Counted from the first letter of the stretch, positions 27,588-42,418 are shown. The stretch: 64,000 bases of DNA from Candidatus Mycobacterium wuenschmannii (GCF_030252325.1 NZ_CP126981.1:682001-746000), one strand, 5' to 3'. Numbers and translations: made by a program. Notes: generated by a model from the sequence alone, not told the origin.

Positions 27588-29306
27588 TCACCGGACTGTG
27601 ACGTCGCTCCACAGCGCGACGCCCTCGATGATCGCAGGCTGCCGGTCGAAAAGGTCGGTGAAGAACGCGAGCATCTGCCCCGAATTGGTGCCCGGGCCCA
27701 CGATCACATGGCGCACACCGGCAGCTTGCAGGTCGTCGGCGATCTGGTCGCGGATGTCACCGCGCGCGACCAGCCACGCGCCGCGCTGCTGAATGACCCA
27801 CATGGTGAAGGTGAGTTGTGATTGCGCCGGCCCGGAATACGTTCCACCGTTGGGTTGCGGCAGGTAGGCGTAGGCCTCGGGCATCCGCAGGCCGAAGTCG
27901 GCGACGGTGGCCCACACCATCGGAGCAGCCTCGTTACCGTTGACGAAATACGGTGCGACGAGGACGGTTTCGTCGGCGCCGATGTGATGGCTCGCCCAGT
28001 GGTAGAAGAAGGGTGGTGTCGTGAACTGAACGCGCGCCAGCGGCGCGGGAAGCAGGAGGAACAGGGACGCGCCCACCGTGAGCAGCCAGCGAGCCGCCGG
28101 ACGCGGCGCGAGGCGGGAGGCGCGGGCGATGACGGTCGCGACGATCACCGCCACCGCCAGCCAGACGAAGACCGTGAAGCGATCCGGCAGGACGTGTTTC
28201 AGCAACGGTAGTTTCGCCAGCACCAGCCATGGCAGGGGAACGTGCAGCGGGTCCTTACCGATGTGCAGCCAGGGGCCCAGTGACAGCACCAGTATCAGCA
28301 CCCCGGTGATGGCCGGGATGCGGATCCGCAGATCGTCCCAATAGCGTACGGCCGCAACGACGATCAGCACGATCAGCGGTGCGCCGAGATAGGCCGTCGC
28401 CTCGTGGTAGAGGCCGCTGAACTCGCGCGACAGGTTTGTTGCGAACCCCGGCGCGATCAATTGATACGGGGTCGGCAGCACGAGGTTGAGCAGATCTGTC
28501 GAGAAGTGCGTAGAGTTCTGCACCTGTTCGCTGATCCGTTGCGACCCAAGGAATTGCGCGGCCAATGGCCCGGCCGCGAACGCCAGGAATGTCAGCACCG
28601 CAACGGCAAGCCCGGCCGCGAGCCGGCGGGTCGGCAACGCCCGCAGTGCCGCCGCCAGCACGCAGAGCAGGACGGCTCCCGCCACGACGCTGGTAGCCAG
28701 CACCTCCTCGCTGATCAGCAACTGCGCGGCGCCGAGCGCGCCGAGTGTGGCCCCGGATTTCCAGGCCGGGCGGCGACGAGTCACCGCCAACTCGTCGAGG
28801 GCGATCAGCATCAGCGGTGGAACCCAGACCGTGGTCAGGTTGAGATGGTGGGCCGCGTGGGAGGCGACGTAGGGGGAGAAGGCGTACACCGCGCCGCCGA
28901 CAGTCGGCCCGAGGCCGTCACCCGTCCAGCGCCGGATCGCCAGCCAGGCCGCCCACCCGCTCAGCGCGATGCCCAGGACCATCAGGATGTTGAACCCGAA
29001 AATCGGCCCGCCGATCTTCGCCGGTAGCCACCCCAGGATTCCGAGCAGGGGCATCGACGGACTCCACATGAGATTGGCGCCGGTGGGTGCGGCGATCTGC
29101 GTCGTGAAGAACGGATCGAGGCCATGGATCAGCGCGTGCGGCGTCCAGCCGAGGTACCAGATCGCCTGTTCCTGATCGCAGCAGCCGCCGGCCCACCCGG
29201 ACGTCGGGCCGCGCCACGCGCCGAGGGTGACGATCATAACCCCGGCCAGGTAGAGCAGGAAGGCGAGCAGGCCCCCGCGGCGGCCTCTGGTCCACTGCCC
29301 GAGCAC
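27588..29306 (-). CDS. Large polytopic membrane protein, GT-C-like
   Basis: The 572-residue protein has about eleven to twelve hydrophobic helices and an extracytoplasmic first loop with HGLDPFFTTQIAAPTGANL, then YAFSPYVASHAAHHLNL. The C-terminal ~130 residues form a soluble domain. The layout recalls GT-C glycosyltransferases that use polyprenyl-phosphate sugars, with early acidic residues in loop one (CCDQEQ), but no catalytic motif is certain. Similar actinobacterial proteins are annotated only as membrane proteins. The start is GTG 29306. Confidence 0.7.
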   Translation of the reverse strand: MLGQWTRGRRGGLLAFLLYLAGVMIVTLGAWRGPTSGWAGGCCDQEQAIWYLGWTPHALIHGLDPFFTTQIAAPTGANLMWSPSMPLLGILGWLPAKIGGPIFGFNILMVLGIALSGWAAWLAIRRWTGDGLGPTVGGAVYAFSPYVASHAAHHLNLTTVWVPPLMLIALDELAVTRRRPAWKSGATLGALGAAQLLISEEVLATSVVAGAVLLCVLAAALRALPTRRLAAGLAVAVLTFLAFAAGPLAAQFLGSQRISEQVQNSTHFSTDLLNLVLPTPYQLIAPGFATNLSREFSGLYHEATAYLGAPLIVLIVVAAVRYWDDLRIRIPAITGVLILVLSLGPWLHIGKDPLHVPLPWLVLAKLPLLKHVLPDRFTVFVWLAVAVIVATVIARASRLAPRPAARWLLTVGASLFLLLPAPLARVQFTTPPFFYHWASHHIGADETVLVAPYFVNGNEAAPMVWATVADFGLRMPEAYAYLPQPNGGTYSGPAQSQLTFTMWVIQQRGAWLVARGDIRDQIADDLQAAGVRHVIVGPGTNSGQMLAFFTDLFDRQPAIIEGVALWSDVTVR

Positions 29307-29311
29307 CCGAG

Positions 29312-29526
29312 CTCCTTAAGATTCCGACGCCTGTCCTTTTCGCCAGCTGGCTGCCCGAAGAGTACGGCGAGGCCCTGAACCTCGTCGTCGCCAGCAATGA
29401 GCTGGTCGATGACTCGGACTCCAAGCTGGGCGAAGAGGTCGCGCTGACCAGATCGCCGAGGCTGTCGACATGGCGTTCTTCGCAAACACCACGGCCACGA
29501 GCTGCTCGGGCCGGTTGAGCAAGGGT
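29312..29526 (+). pseudogene. Decayed phage major-capsid-like fragment with frameshift
   Basis: Reading from 29312 gives LPEEYGEALNLVVASNELVD and DDSDSKLGEEVALT, which looks like the segment of HK97-type phage major capsid proteins that reads VVSNELVDDS. At about 29445 the frame breaks. The neighbouring frame continues as ADQIAEAVDMAFFANTTATS and then CSGRLS, matching the next part of such proteins (a diagnostic D-x-AFF-x-NTT and G-L-S pattern). No start codon or remaining capsid gene is present on either side. I read it as a remnant of a lost prophage, on motif memory only. Confidence 0.5.
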
Positions 29527-29610
29527 TACACCTCGGTTGATTCCGCGGACTCCCGAGGTCCAGGGCCGGAGCTGGCCCGTGTCAGCCGTTCTTGGTGTGG
29601 CCGTTCTTCG

Positions 29611-29937
29611 TCAGGACATGGTGGTGGTGCCGCCGTTGCGGTTCGTGAACGTGATGCCGTCCACGGTCCAGGTGCCATGTTCATCGACCCACTTGTCCCC
29701 TGCCCAGTGGAACTCGTCGTGCTGTCCACTGCCGAGCCACGCGAAGCAGGCCGGACCGCAGTCCAGCGCCACCCCCACGTGAGTTACGTTCCCGTTTGGT
29801 GCCGTCATGGTGTGCGATCCGGGCGTGACGGGAACGGGCGGTGGATCATCGGCCAGCGACGGGGACGCCAACCCAACTGCTGCGCCGGCCAGGGCAACGC
29901 CAACCGCAAGTCCACGAGTGAATGCCATCGTCCTCAT
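29611..29937 (-). CDS. Small secreted protein, 108 residues
   Basis: The N-terminus is a Sec signal peptide (MRTMAFTRGLAVGVALAGAA, cleavage after LASPSLA). The mature part of about 79 residues has two cysteines (DCGPACF), several Trp and the C-terminal stretch WTVDGITFTNRNGGTTTMS. I do not recognise a family. A second small secreted protein with a similar signal peptide is encoded 17 bases upstream on the same strand, and both have a C-G-P-x-C motif. Confidence 0.75.
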   Translation of the reverse strand: MRTMAFTRGLAVGVALAGAAVGLASPSLADDPPPVPVTPGSHTMTAPNGNVTHVGVALDCGPACFAWLGSGQHDEFHWAGDKWVDEHGTWTVDGITFTNRNGGTTTMS

Positions 29938-29953
29938 TGATCCGCTGACCTTT

Positions 29954-30307
29954 CTAATCCCGTGTCAACTGAAAGTTGACATACTTTCCATTAGGGCACT
30001 CATAGCGACCGGCCAAGGAATTAGCGTCAATAGTTTCCTGGCATTCTGCGAGTTGCGCAGACCAGGTGCTGCCCCGCAAGTGATATTCCTTGGTTGATTG
30101 ATCCGGATGGCTCTCCTCTCGGGTGCAATCCGGACCACACGGAACGAACAACTGTGGCATGCCAGACCCAGCCGGAAATTTGTTCGAGTCGGTGACCGTA
30201 TATCTGTAACTACCCGACAGCGGTTCCGCCGCCGACGCCGAACCGGCCAACCCCACCGCCGCACCGGCTATCACTGCGGCTACGGCCGCGATCCGCGTTG
30301 TTCTCAT
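29954..30307 (-). CDS. Small secreted protein, 117 residues
   Basis: A Sec signal peptide (MRTTRIAAVAAVIAGAAVGL, cleavage after GSASA) leads to a mature domain of about 90 residues with four cysteines, including VPCGPDCTREE, and YRYTVTD and NGKYVNFQLTRD strands. I choose ATG 30307; the longer frame adds a non-signal extension. The shared C-G-P-x-C and YTVT/WTVDG features suggest kinship with the downstream gene. Function is unknown. Confidence 0.75.
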   Translation of the reverse strand: MRTTRIAAVAAVIAGAAVGLAGSASAAEPLSGSYRYTVTDSNKFPAGSGMPQLFVPCGPDCTREESHPDQSTKEYHLRGSTWSAQLAECQETIDANSLAGRYECPNGKYVNFQLTRD

Positions 30308-30514
30308 GGCTACGGTTTCCCTTTCTGCTTGAGGTGGCAGATCGCCCCTCTTCGCAGACGGTATGCCGAACGGACTCCTGCTAGATACAGGGATTTCCCT
30401 GGTAATTAGCAGGGGCACGGCTACCGCTGTGCCGGGTATATCGCCGGGCCGCCGCGGAACCGAACCCAGTTAAGAGAACGCAAGCCGACAAGCTGGTAGC
30501 CTCCTAGCCGGTAG

Positions 30515-32123
<1,609 letters not shown>

Positions 32124-32127
<4 letters not shown>

Positions 32128-33416
32128 GCGTCGTGCTGCGTGGGGTGCGGCTCTACGGCGAAGGGGACCAGGTCGACGTTTTGGTCGACGGCGGGCAGAT
32201 CGCCGAGATCGGCGCCGGACTCACGATCCCCGAAACCTCAGACGTGATCGACGCGACCGGTCAGGTGTTGCTACCCGGCTTCGTCGACCTGCACACGCAT
32301 CTGCGTGAGCCCGGCCGCGAGTACGCCGAGAACATCGAAACCGGCTCGGCCGCAGCCGCTCTCGGTGGTTTCACCGCGGTGTTCGCGATGGCCAACACCA
32401 ACCCGGTCGCCGACAGCCCCGTCGTCACGGACCACGTCTGGCATCGCGGACAGCAGGTGGGCCTGGTCGACGTGCATCCGGTCGGCGCGGTCACGGTGGG
32501 GCTGGCCGGCAAAGAACTCACCGAAATGGGCATGATGGCCGCCGGAGCCGCGCAGGTGCGGATGTTCTCCGACGACGGCAAATGCGTCGACGACCCGCTG
32601 ATCATGCGGCGCGCGCTGGAATACGCGACCGGGCTGGGCGTGCTGATCGCTCAGCACGCCGAGGAGCCGCGGCTGACCGTCGGGGCGATCGCGCACGAAG
32701 GCCCCAACGCCGCGAAGCTGGGGCTGTCGGGCTGGCCGCGGGCCGCCGAGGAGTCGATCGTCGCCCGCGACGCCCTGCTGGCCCGCGACGCCGGGGCGCG
32801 GGTGCATATCTGTCATGCCTCTACTGCCGGCACTGTCGAGCTCGTCAAATGGGCTAAGGCGCAGGGTATTTCGATCACCGCGGAAGTGACGCCGCATCAT
32901 CTGCTGCTCGATGACAGCCGACTGGCCAGCTATGACGGGGTGAACCGCGTCAACCCACCGCTGCGCGAGGCCGCCGATGCCGTCGCGCTGCGCCAGGCCC
33001 TGGTCGACGGTGTGATCGACTGTGTGGCCACCGATCACGCGCCGCACGCCGAACACGAGAAGTGCGTCGAGTTCGCCGCGGCGCTGCCGGGCATGCTCGG
33101 TCTGCAAACCGCGCTGTCGGCGGTGGCCCAGGCGATGGTCGTACCGGGTCTGATGACATGGCGCGACGTCGCGCGGGTGATGAGCGAAAACCCGGCCCGC
33201 ATCGCGGGACTGCCCGACCAGGGGCGGCCGCTCGAAGTCGGGGAGCCGGCCAACCTGACCGTCATCGACCCGGACGCCACCTGGACCGTCGTCGGCGCCG
33301 ATTTCGCCAGCCGGTCGGCCAACACGCCCTACGAGACGATGACACTGCCGGCCGCCGTGACCGCAACCCTGCTGCGCGGCAAGATCACCGCGCGCGACGG
33401 AAAGAGCCCGGCATGA
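32124..33416 (+). CDS. pyrC: Dihydroorotase
   Basis: The 430-residue metal-dependent amidohydrolase is a type I dihydroorotase. Metal ligands are visible in [15 protein letters not shown] (HxH), the HICHAST and VTPHHLLLD histidines, and CVATDHAPH with the catalytic aspartate. NTNPVAD and AMAN are further family marks. Start GTG 32124 overlaps the pyrB stop. It cyclises carbamoyl aspartate in the third pathway step and may associate with PyrB. Confidence 0.96.
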
Positions 33417-33925
33417 ATAGCCAGACGCAGGTGGCGTCGCTGATCATGGCCGCACTGCTGGTTGTCATCATCGCGTTCATCATTCAGCTGATGCTGCGCG
33501 GCTGGCGCAAGCGCGCGGAGCGTCAGGCCGAGTTGCTCGGAACGCTGCCCGAAATACCGGATCATGTCGGCCCCGCGTCGATCACTACTCCCGGCATGTA
33601 TGTCGGCTGCACAATGGCGCCGGCGTGGAGCCAACGGATCACCGTCGGCGACCTGGGCTACCGCAGCAAGGCCGTGCTCACCCGCCACCCCGAAGGCATC
33701 CTGGTGCAGCGCATTGGGGCACAACCGATTTGGATACCGAGCGAGTCGATCTCCGGTATCCGCACCGAACACGTCATCGCCGGCAAGGTGGCCGCGCGCG
33801 ACGGGATTCTGGCGATTCGATGGCGGCTGCCGTCGGGCGTCAAGATCGACACCGGGTTTCGCGCCGACAACCGCGACGACAACAAGGGATGGCTGCACAG
33901 CTGGCCGGAAGGAGTCGCGCTGTGA
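33413..33925 (+). CDS. Membrane-anchored PH-like protein of the pyr operon (Rv1382-like)
   Basis: The 170-residue protein has one N-terminal helix (residues 9-28, [20 protein letters not shown]) and then a basic linker and a C-terminal beta-rich domain with [22 protein letters not shown], which resembles a bacterial PH-like fold. It is coupled to pyrC and carA by ATGA and GTGA overlaps. Rv1382 occupies this place in M. tuberculosis. Why a membrane protein is fixed within the pyrimidine operon is not known. Confidence 0.75.
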   Translation: MNSQTQVASLIMAALLVVIIAFIIQLMLRGWRKRAERQAELLGTLPEIPDHVGPASITTPGMYVGCTMAPAWSQRITVGDLGYRSKAVLTRHPEGILVQRIGAQPIWIPSESISGIRTEHVIAGKVAARDGILAIRWRLPSGVKIDTGFRADNRDDNKGWLHSWPEGVAL

Positions 33926-35039
33926 AGGCGATGCTGGTTCTCGACGACGGCCGGACGTTCACCGGTACGGCTTTCGGTGCCATCGGCCAAACACTGGGCG
34001 AGGCGGTCTTTTCCACCGGCATGTCCGGGTATCAGGAGACGCTGACCGACCCCAGCTATCACCGGCAGATCGTGGTGGCGACCGCCCCGCAGATCGGCAA
34101 CACCGGCTGGAACGGCGAAGACGGCGAAAGTCGCGGCGACAAGATCTGGGTGGCCGGCTATGCAGTCCGGGACCCGTCGCCGCGGGTCTCCAACTGGCGC
34201 GCCACCGGCACGCTGGAGGACGAGTTGATCCGCCAGGAGATCGTCGGGATCGCCGGCATCGACACCCGCGCCGTCGTGCGGCATCTGCGCAGTCGAGGGT
34301 CGATGAAGGCGGGAGTGTTCTCCGGTGACGCGCTGGCCGCGCCGGAGGAACTGACCGAACGTGTCCGAGGCCAGCAGCCGATGTTGGGCGCCGACCTGGC
34401 CGGTCAGGTCAGCACGCCGGAGGCATACATCGTCGAACCCGAAAGGCCACAGCGATTTACCGTCGCCGCGATCGACCTCGGCATCAAGACCAACACCCCG
34501 CGCAACTTCGCCCGCCGCGGCGTGCGCAGCCGGGTGCTGCCCTCGTCGGCGACGTTCGAGCAGATCGCTGAACTCAAACCCGACGGCGTCTTCCTGTCCA
34601 ACGGCCCCGGCGACCCCGCGACCGCCGACCACATCGTGGCGGTGACCCGCGAGGTGCTGGGCGCCGGAATCCCGCTGTTCGGAATCTGTTTCGGCAACCA
34701 GATCCTGGGCCGGGCGCTGGGCCTGTCGACCTACAAGATGACCTTCGGCCACCGAGGCATCAACATCCCGGTGATGGACCACGCCACCGGCCGGGTCGCG
34801 GTCACCGCCCAGAACCACGGATTCGCCCTCGAAGGCGAGGCGGGACAACGATTCGACACCCCGTTCGGCGACGCGGTGGTCAGCCACACCTGCGCCAACG
34901 ACGGCGTCGTCGAGGGCGTGAAACTGGCTGACGGACGAGCCTTTTCGGTGCAATACCACCCGGAGGCCGCGGCCGGACCGCATGATGCACAGTACTTGTT
35001 CGACCAATTCGTCGACTTGATGGCAGGGGAGAACAAGTA

Positions 35040-35040
<1 letters not shown>
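33922..35040 (+). CDS. carA: Carbamoyl-phosphate synthase small subunit
   Basis: The 372-residue glutaminase subunit supplies ammonia to CarB. The N-terminal domain ([17 protein letters not shown]) and the class I amidotransferase domain ([33 protein letters not shown] with the catalytic cysteine, [13 protein letters not shown] with catalytic His and Glu) are present. GICFGNQ has Asn where many homologues have His (GICLGHQ); this is, as I recall, the mycobacterial norm. Start GTG 33922 overlaps the preceding stop; the stop overlaps carB by one base. Confidence 0.97.
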
Positions 35041-38387
<3,347 letters not shown>

Positions 38388-38389
38388 GT

Positions 38390-39205
38390 ATGCCCGCGTT
38401 CGGCGCTCGGCTGGCCGACGCGATATCCCGCCGCGGGCCGTTGTGTCTGGGCATCGACCCGCATCCCGAGTTGCTGCGGGCCTGGGGCTTGGGCGTCGAC
38501 GCCGACGGGCTGGCGGCGTTCGCCGACATCTGTGTGGCGGCCTACGCCGACTTCGCGGTCGTCAAGCCTCAGGTGGCGTTCTTCGAGACCTACGGCGCGG
38601 CGGGGTACGCGGTGCTGGAGCGCACGATCGCCGCCCTCCGTGGCGCCGGCGTGCTGGTGCTGGCCGATGCCAAGCGCGGCGACATCGGGTCGACGATGAC
38701 GGCGTACGCGGCCGCGTGGACGGGCGACGCCCCGCTGGCCTCCGACGCGGTGACCGCCTCGCCGTATCTGGGCTTCGGCTCGCTGCAGCCGCTGCTGGAC
38801 CGCGCCGCGGACTGCGGCAGCGGGGTGTTCGTGCTGTCCGCGACCTCCAACCCGGAAGGCGCCGGCGTGCAACGCGCGACGACCGGGGGCACGCCGGTCG
38901 CCCAGTCGATCGTCGACCAAGCCGCCGCCGCCAATCGGGCACTGGGCGCGGGAACCGTCGGCGTCGTCATCGGCGCCACGCTGACCGAGGTGCCCGACGT
39001 GAGCCTGCTCGACGGCCCCGTGCTGGTGCCCGGTGTCGGCTTCCAGGGTGGCCGGCCCGAGGCCCTGAGCGGCCTGGGTGGGGCCGTTTCCGGCCAGCTG
39101 CTGCCTGCGGTGTCGCGCGACGTGCTGCGAGCCGGTCCGGACGTCACCGCGGTGCGGACGGCGGGCGAGCGGATGCGCGACGCGGTCGCCCACCTGGCTT
39201 CCTGA
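38390..39205 (+). CDS. pyrF: Orotidine 5'-phosphate decarboxylase (type 2)
   Basis: The 271-residue enzyme forms UMP. It belongs to the longer type 2 subfamily found in mycobacteria. [25 protein letters not shown] and the active-site motif [14 protein letters not shown] are present. The C-terminal phosphate site is VPGVGFQGG. It starts 2 bases after the carB stop and closes the pyrimidine operon. Confidence 0.96.
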   Translation: MPAFGARLADAISRRGPLCLGIDPHPELLRAWGLGVDADGLAAFADICVAAYADFAVVKPQVAFFETYGAAGYAVLERTIAALRGAGVLVLADAKRGDIGSTMTAYAAAWTGDAPLASDAVTASPYLGFGSLQPLLDRAADCGSGVFVLSATSNPEGAGVQRATTGGTPVAQSIVDQAAAANRALGAGTVGVVIGATLTEVPDVSLLDGPVLVPGVGFQGGRPEALSGLGGAVSGQLLPAVSRDVLRAGPDVTAVRTAGERMRDAVAHLAS

Positions 39206-39230
39206 ACGATCTACGACACGGCGTCGTTCA
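39203..39230 (+). terminator. Weak hairpin at the pyrF stop
   Basis: TGAACGA (39203-39209, starting with the pyrF stop codon) pairs with TCGTTCA (39224-39230). There is no U-tract. It is a possible but weak end signal for the pyr operon. Confidence 0.25.
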
Positions 39231-39626
39231 TTGTCAGGGCTGACGTGCTGTTTGACGCGACACGCGCGACACGCCGCGATTTTCCTTGTCGGGTCCGATT
39301 CGGCATTTTGACCAGTGTCAACACCGTCGCGACGAGTCCTTTTCGGCCCCGGACGATTTGCCCGGCGCTAGCATAGGCACTGGTAGAGGCGATTTAATGG
39401 CGGCGAAAGCGGGGGCCGGGCGACCGCCTTGGAACGGCCCCGCGGCCCTTCTCTGAGCGGGCCGAACCCGCGCTTTCCCCAGCCATAAGCTGCGTCTTTG
39501 TAGCTTCAACCAGGGGGGCGGGTTAGATTTCGTCAGGTGGCGTGGGTACGGTCGTGACCGCTGGCTGGACTACCTGGCCGAGACAAACAAAGATCGAAAT
39601 CTGTTGCTGATCGATACGGAGGAATC
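39206..39626. other. Noncoding gap before mihF with possible structured leader
   Basis: No protein gene is supported in these 421 bases. Two inverted repeats are visible: GTCAG-GG-CTGAC near 39233 and TTGAC-CAGT-GTCAA at 39308-39321. Further on, GAAAGCGGGGG (39405-39415) can pair with CCCGCGCTTTC (39467-39477) with one mismatch, enclosing a GC-rich loop, which could give mihF a structured 5' leader. I could not identify a convincing -35/-10 pair. In M. tuberculosis this gap holds PE15/PPE20; they are absent here. Confidence 0.4.
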
Positions 39627-39947
39627 GTGGCCCTTCCCCAGTTGACCGACGAGCAGCGCGCGGCAGCGTTGGAGAAGGCTGCCGCCGCACGCCGAGCCCG
39701 AGCCGAGCTCAAAGACCGGCTGAAGCGTGGCGGCACCAATCTCAAGCAGGTGCTGAAGGATGCCGAGACCGACGAGGTCTTGGGCAAGATGAAGGTTTCC
39801 GCGTTGCTGGAGGCCCTGCCGAAGGTGGGCAAGGTCAAGGCGCAGGAAATCATGACCGAGCTGGAGATCGCCCCGACCCGCCGCCTGCGTGGCCTCGGCG
39901 ACCGTCAGCGCAAGGCTTTGCTCGAAAAGTTCGACTTCACCGCCTGA
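39627..39947 (+). CDS. mihF: Mycobacterial integration host factor
   Basis: The 106-residue nucleoid-associated protein has the mIHF marks: the N-terminal helix DEQRAAALEKAAAARRARAEL, KRGGTNLKQVLKDAE, and the helix-two-turn-helix VSALLEALPKVGKVKAQEIM with ERLRGLGDRQRKALLE-like C-terminus. It binds and bends DNA, is needed for phage L5 integration and is essential. GTG 39627 follows GGAGGA at 39618-39623. The long upstream gap suggests its own promoter. Confidence 0.95.
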   Translation: MALPQLTDEQRAAALEKAAAARRARAELKDRLKRGGTNLKQVLKDAETDEVLGKMKVSALLEALPKVGKVKAQEIMTELEIAPTRRLRGLGDRQRKALLEKFDFTA

Positions 39948-40015
39948 GTTCGACGACGATGCGGGCCGTGAGGCCTGAGGAGGAGTCGGACCGACGCATC
40001 AGTTTGGCGACCATG

Positions 40016-40031
40016 CAGGCCTTCGGGCCTG
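40016..40031 (+). terminator. UUCG-tetraloop hairpin between mihF and gmk
   Basis: CAGGCC-TTCG-GGCCTG forms a perfect six-pair stem with the very stable UUCG tetraloop. There is no U-tract. It may attenuate or process the mihF transcript before gmk. Confidence 0.4.
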
Positions 40032-40074
40032 ACGGAAGGCCGGGCCAGCGCCTGAGCACCTTCCGGGAGAGTCG

Positions 40075-40671
40075 TTGAGCACTGACGGGGGACCGGACGG
40101 CATGGCACGTGTGATCGTGCTGTCCGGTCCGTCCGCAGTGGGCAAATCAACGGTGGTGCGCTGCCTTCGCGAGCGGATCGCCGATCTTCATTTCAGTGTC
40201 TCCGCGACCACCCGGGCTCCTCGGCCCGGCGAGGTCGACGGAATCGACTATCACTTCGTCTCGGCCGGACACTTCCAACAACTGATTGACGACGGTTCCC
40301 TGCTCGAATGGGCGGAAATCCACGGTGGCCTGCACCGATCAGGCACGCTGGCCGGCCCGGTCCGGGAGGCCGTAGCCGCCGGGCACCCGGTCCTCATCGA
40401 GGTCGACCTGGCCGGTGCACGTGCGGTCAAGCAGGCGATGCCGGAGGCGGTCGCGGTCTTTCTGGCGCCCCCGAGCTGGGATGCGCTGGAGGCCCGGTTG
40501 ATCGGCCGCGGCACCGAGACACCCGAAGTGATCGAGCGCCGGCTCGCCACCGCGCGCACCGAGTTGGCCGCACAGGACGACTTCGACGAGGTCGTGGTGA
40601 ATCGCCAATTGGAAACCGCGTGCTCAGAATTGGTATCATTGCTGGTCGGTCCCGCGCCGCAGACGGCGTGA
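40075..40671 (+). CDS. gmk: Guanylate kinase
   Basis: The 198-residue enzyme phosphorylates GMP to GDP. Walker A is GPSAVGKST, the GMP-binding region is [20 protein letters not shown], the lid holds [13 protein letters not shown], and [14 protein letters not shown] is the Walker B segment. The start is probably TTG 40075, preceded by GGGAGA at a suitable distance; ATG 40102 (MARVIVLSG) is the alternative. Confidence 0.95.
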   Translation: MSTDGGPDGMARVIVLSGPSAVGKSTVVRCLRERIADLHFSVSATTRAPRPGEVDGIDYHFVSAGHFQQLIDDGSLLEWAEIHGGLHRSGTLAGPVREAVAAGHPVLIEVDLAGARAVKQAMPEAVAVFLAPPSWDALEARLIGRGTETPEVIERRLATARTELAAQDDFDEVVVNRQLETACSELVSLLVGPAPQTA

Positions 40672-40736
40672 TCGTCCAACCAGACTCGATTCACGATTAA
40701 TCGCAGATCATTACCGGCCGCCAGGAGAATATTTAC

Positions 40737-41063
40737 GTGAGCAGTTCGCAGACCGACACTTCGTTAGCCGCCGTCCCGGACCAGTTCGACCCGTCCGCTG
40801 GTGGCATCGGCGCCTACGACACACCGCTGGGCATCACCAACCCGCCCATCGACGAGTTGCTCGCGCGGGTGTCCAGCAAGTACGCCCTGGTGATCTACGC
40901 GGCCAAGCGCGCCCGTCAGATCAACGACTACTACAACCAGCTCGGCGAGGGCATCCTCGAGTACGTCGGCCCGCTGGTCGAGCCGGGTCTGCAGGAGAAG
41001 CCGCTGTCGATCGCGATGCGCGAGATCCACGGCGACCTGCTCGAGCACACCGAAGGCGAGTAG
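40737..41063 (+). CDS. rpoZ: RNA polymerase omega subunit
   Basis: The 108-residue protein has the omega core: [32 protein letters not shown], and the C-terminal [10 protein letters not shown] helix. It helps assemble and fold the beta-prime subunit. The N-terminal 30 residues are the usual actinobacterial extension. GTG 40737 follows AGGAGAAT. It lies between gmk and coaBC as in all mycobacteria. Confidence 0.96.
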   Translation: MSSSQTDTSLAAVPDQFDPSAGGIGAYDTPLGITNPPIDELLARVSSKYALVIYAAKRARQINDYYNQLGEGILEYVGPLVEPGLQEKPLSIAMREIHGDLLEHTEGE

Positions 41064-41105
41064 CGGGATCCTGGCGGGCCTGCTGTGAGCGGCGCAGGGA
41101 GCCAC

Positions 41106-42353
41106 ATGGGCGAGCAACGACGGATCGTCGTCGGCGTCGCCGGGGGCATCGCCGCCTACAAGGCGGCCACCGTGGTGCGTCAGCTCACCGAGGCCGGCCA
41201 CCAGGTCCGCGTCATCCCCACCGAATCCGCGCTGAAGTTCGTCGGTGCCGCCACTTTTGAGGCGCTCTCCGGCCAGCCCGTTCAAACCGGGGTCTTCGAC
41301 AATGTGCCGCAGGTGCCGCACGTCGCCATCGGCCAGGCTGCCGACCTCGTCGTCGTTGCACCGGCGACCGCCGACCTGCTGGCGCGTGCCACCCACGGCC
41401 GCGCCGACGACCTGTTGACCGCGACACTGCTCACCGCGCGATGTCCGGTGCTGTTCGCGCCGGCCATGCATACCGAGATGTGGCAGCACCCGGCCACCGT
41501 CGAGAACGTCGCCACGCTGCGCCGCCGGGGAGCCGTCGTGCTCGAACCGGCATCCGGCCGGCTGACCGGCGAGGACAGCGGCGCGGGCCGGCTGCCCGAG
41601 GCCGAGGAGATCGTCACCTTCGCCCAGCTGCTGCTCGAGCGCCACGACGCCATGCCCTACGACCTCGACGGCGTCAAGCTCTTGGTCACCGCGGGGGGCA
41701 CCCGCGAACCCATCGACCCCGTCCGCTTCATCGGCAACCGCAGTTCCGGCAAGCAGGGCTACGCGCTGGCCCGGGTCGCGGCCCAGCGCGGCGCCGAGGT
41801 CACCTTGATTGCCGGGCACAACGCCGGGCTGATCGACCCGGCCGGCGTCGAGGTGGTCCACGTCAGCTCCGCTCAACAACTGCGGGACGCAGTGTCCAAG
41901 CACGCACCCGATTTCCACGTGCTGGCGATGGCGGCGGCCGTCGCCGACTTCCGGCCGTCCCAGGTCGCAACCGCCAAGATTAAAAAGCGCGCCACCGACG
42001 ACTCGGCACCGCAGATCGACCTGATCCGCAACGACGACGTGCTGGCGTCGACCGTGCAGGCCCGCACCGCCGGGCAGCTGCCGAACATGCGTGCCATCGT
42101 CGGCTTCGCCGCCGAAACCGGCGACGCCAATGGTGACGTGCTGTTTCACGCGCGGGCCAAGTTGCGGCGCAAGGGATGTGACCTGCTGGTGGTCAACGCC
42201 GTCGGCGACGGCAAGGCCTTCGAGGTCGACCACAACGACGGCTGGCTGCTGGCGGCCGACGGCACCGAGTCGGCGTTGCAGCCCGGTTCGAAGACCTTGA
42301 TGGCCAGCCGTATCGTGGACGCGATCGCCACGTTCCTGCAGCGGGGCACCTAA
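41106..42353 (+). CDS. coaBC: Phosphopantothenoylcysteine decarboxylase / phosphopantothenate-cysteine ligase
   Basis: The 415-residue bifunctional enzyme performs two steps of coenzyme A synthesis. The N-terminal CoaC domain binds FMN and has GVAGGIAAYKAA, VAPATADLLARATHG and the substrate-binding PAMHTEMWQHPAT (His in place of the usual Asn of PxMNxxMW). The C-terminal CoaB domain has VTAGGTREPIDPVRFIGNRS, AAAVADFRP and KIKK. ATG 41106 is the most likely start; GTG 41085 would add seven residues. The same protein is also called Dfp. Confidence 0.96.
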   Translation: MGEQRRIVVGVAGGIAAYKAATVVRQLTEAGHQVRVIPTESALKFVGAATFEALSGQPVQTGVFDNVPQVPHVAIGQAADLVVVAPATADLLARATHGRADDLLTATLLTARCPVLFAPAMHTEMWQHPATVENVATLRRRGAVVLEPASGRLTGEDSGAGRLPEAEEIVTFAQLLLERHDAMPYDLDGVKLLVTAGGTREPIDPVRFIGNRSSGKQGYALARVAAQRGAEVTLIAGHNAGLIDPAGVEVVHVSSAQQLRDAVSKHAPDFHVLAMAAAVADFRPSQVATAKIKKRATDDSAPQIDLIRNDDVLASTVQARTAGQLPNMRAIVGFAAETGDANGDVLFHARAKLRRKGCDLLVVNAVGDGKAFEVDHNDGWLLAADGTESALQPGSKTLMASRIVDAIATFLQRGT

Positions 42354-42412
42354 AAGGCGACAGGGCTTTTAGAGCACCGCAGACCGGCCGGTAACATATA
42401 CCAGCCCGGCGA

Positions 42413-42418
42413 TATAAT
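42413..42418 (+). promoter_or_regulatory. metK: Consensus -10 box of metK
   Basis: TATAAT, a perfect -10 hexamer, lies in an AT-rich patch 45 bases before the metK start. No good -35 is seen at 17 bases. The 5' leader would be about 38 bases, ending in AAAGGGAGAG before GTG 42463. No SAM riboswitch is visible. Confidence 0.6.
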
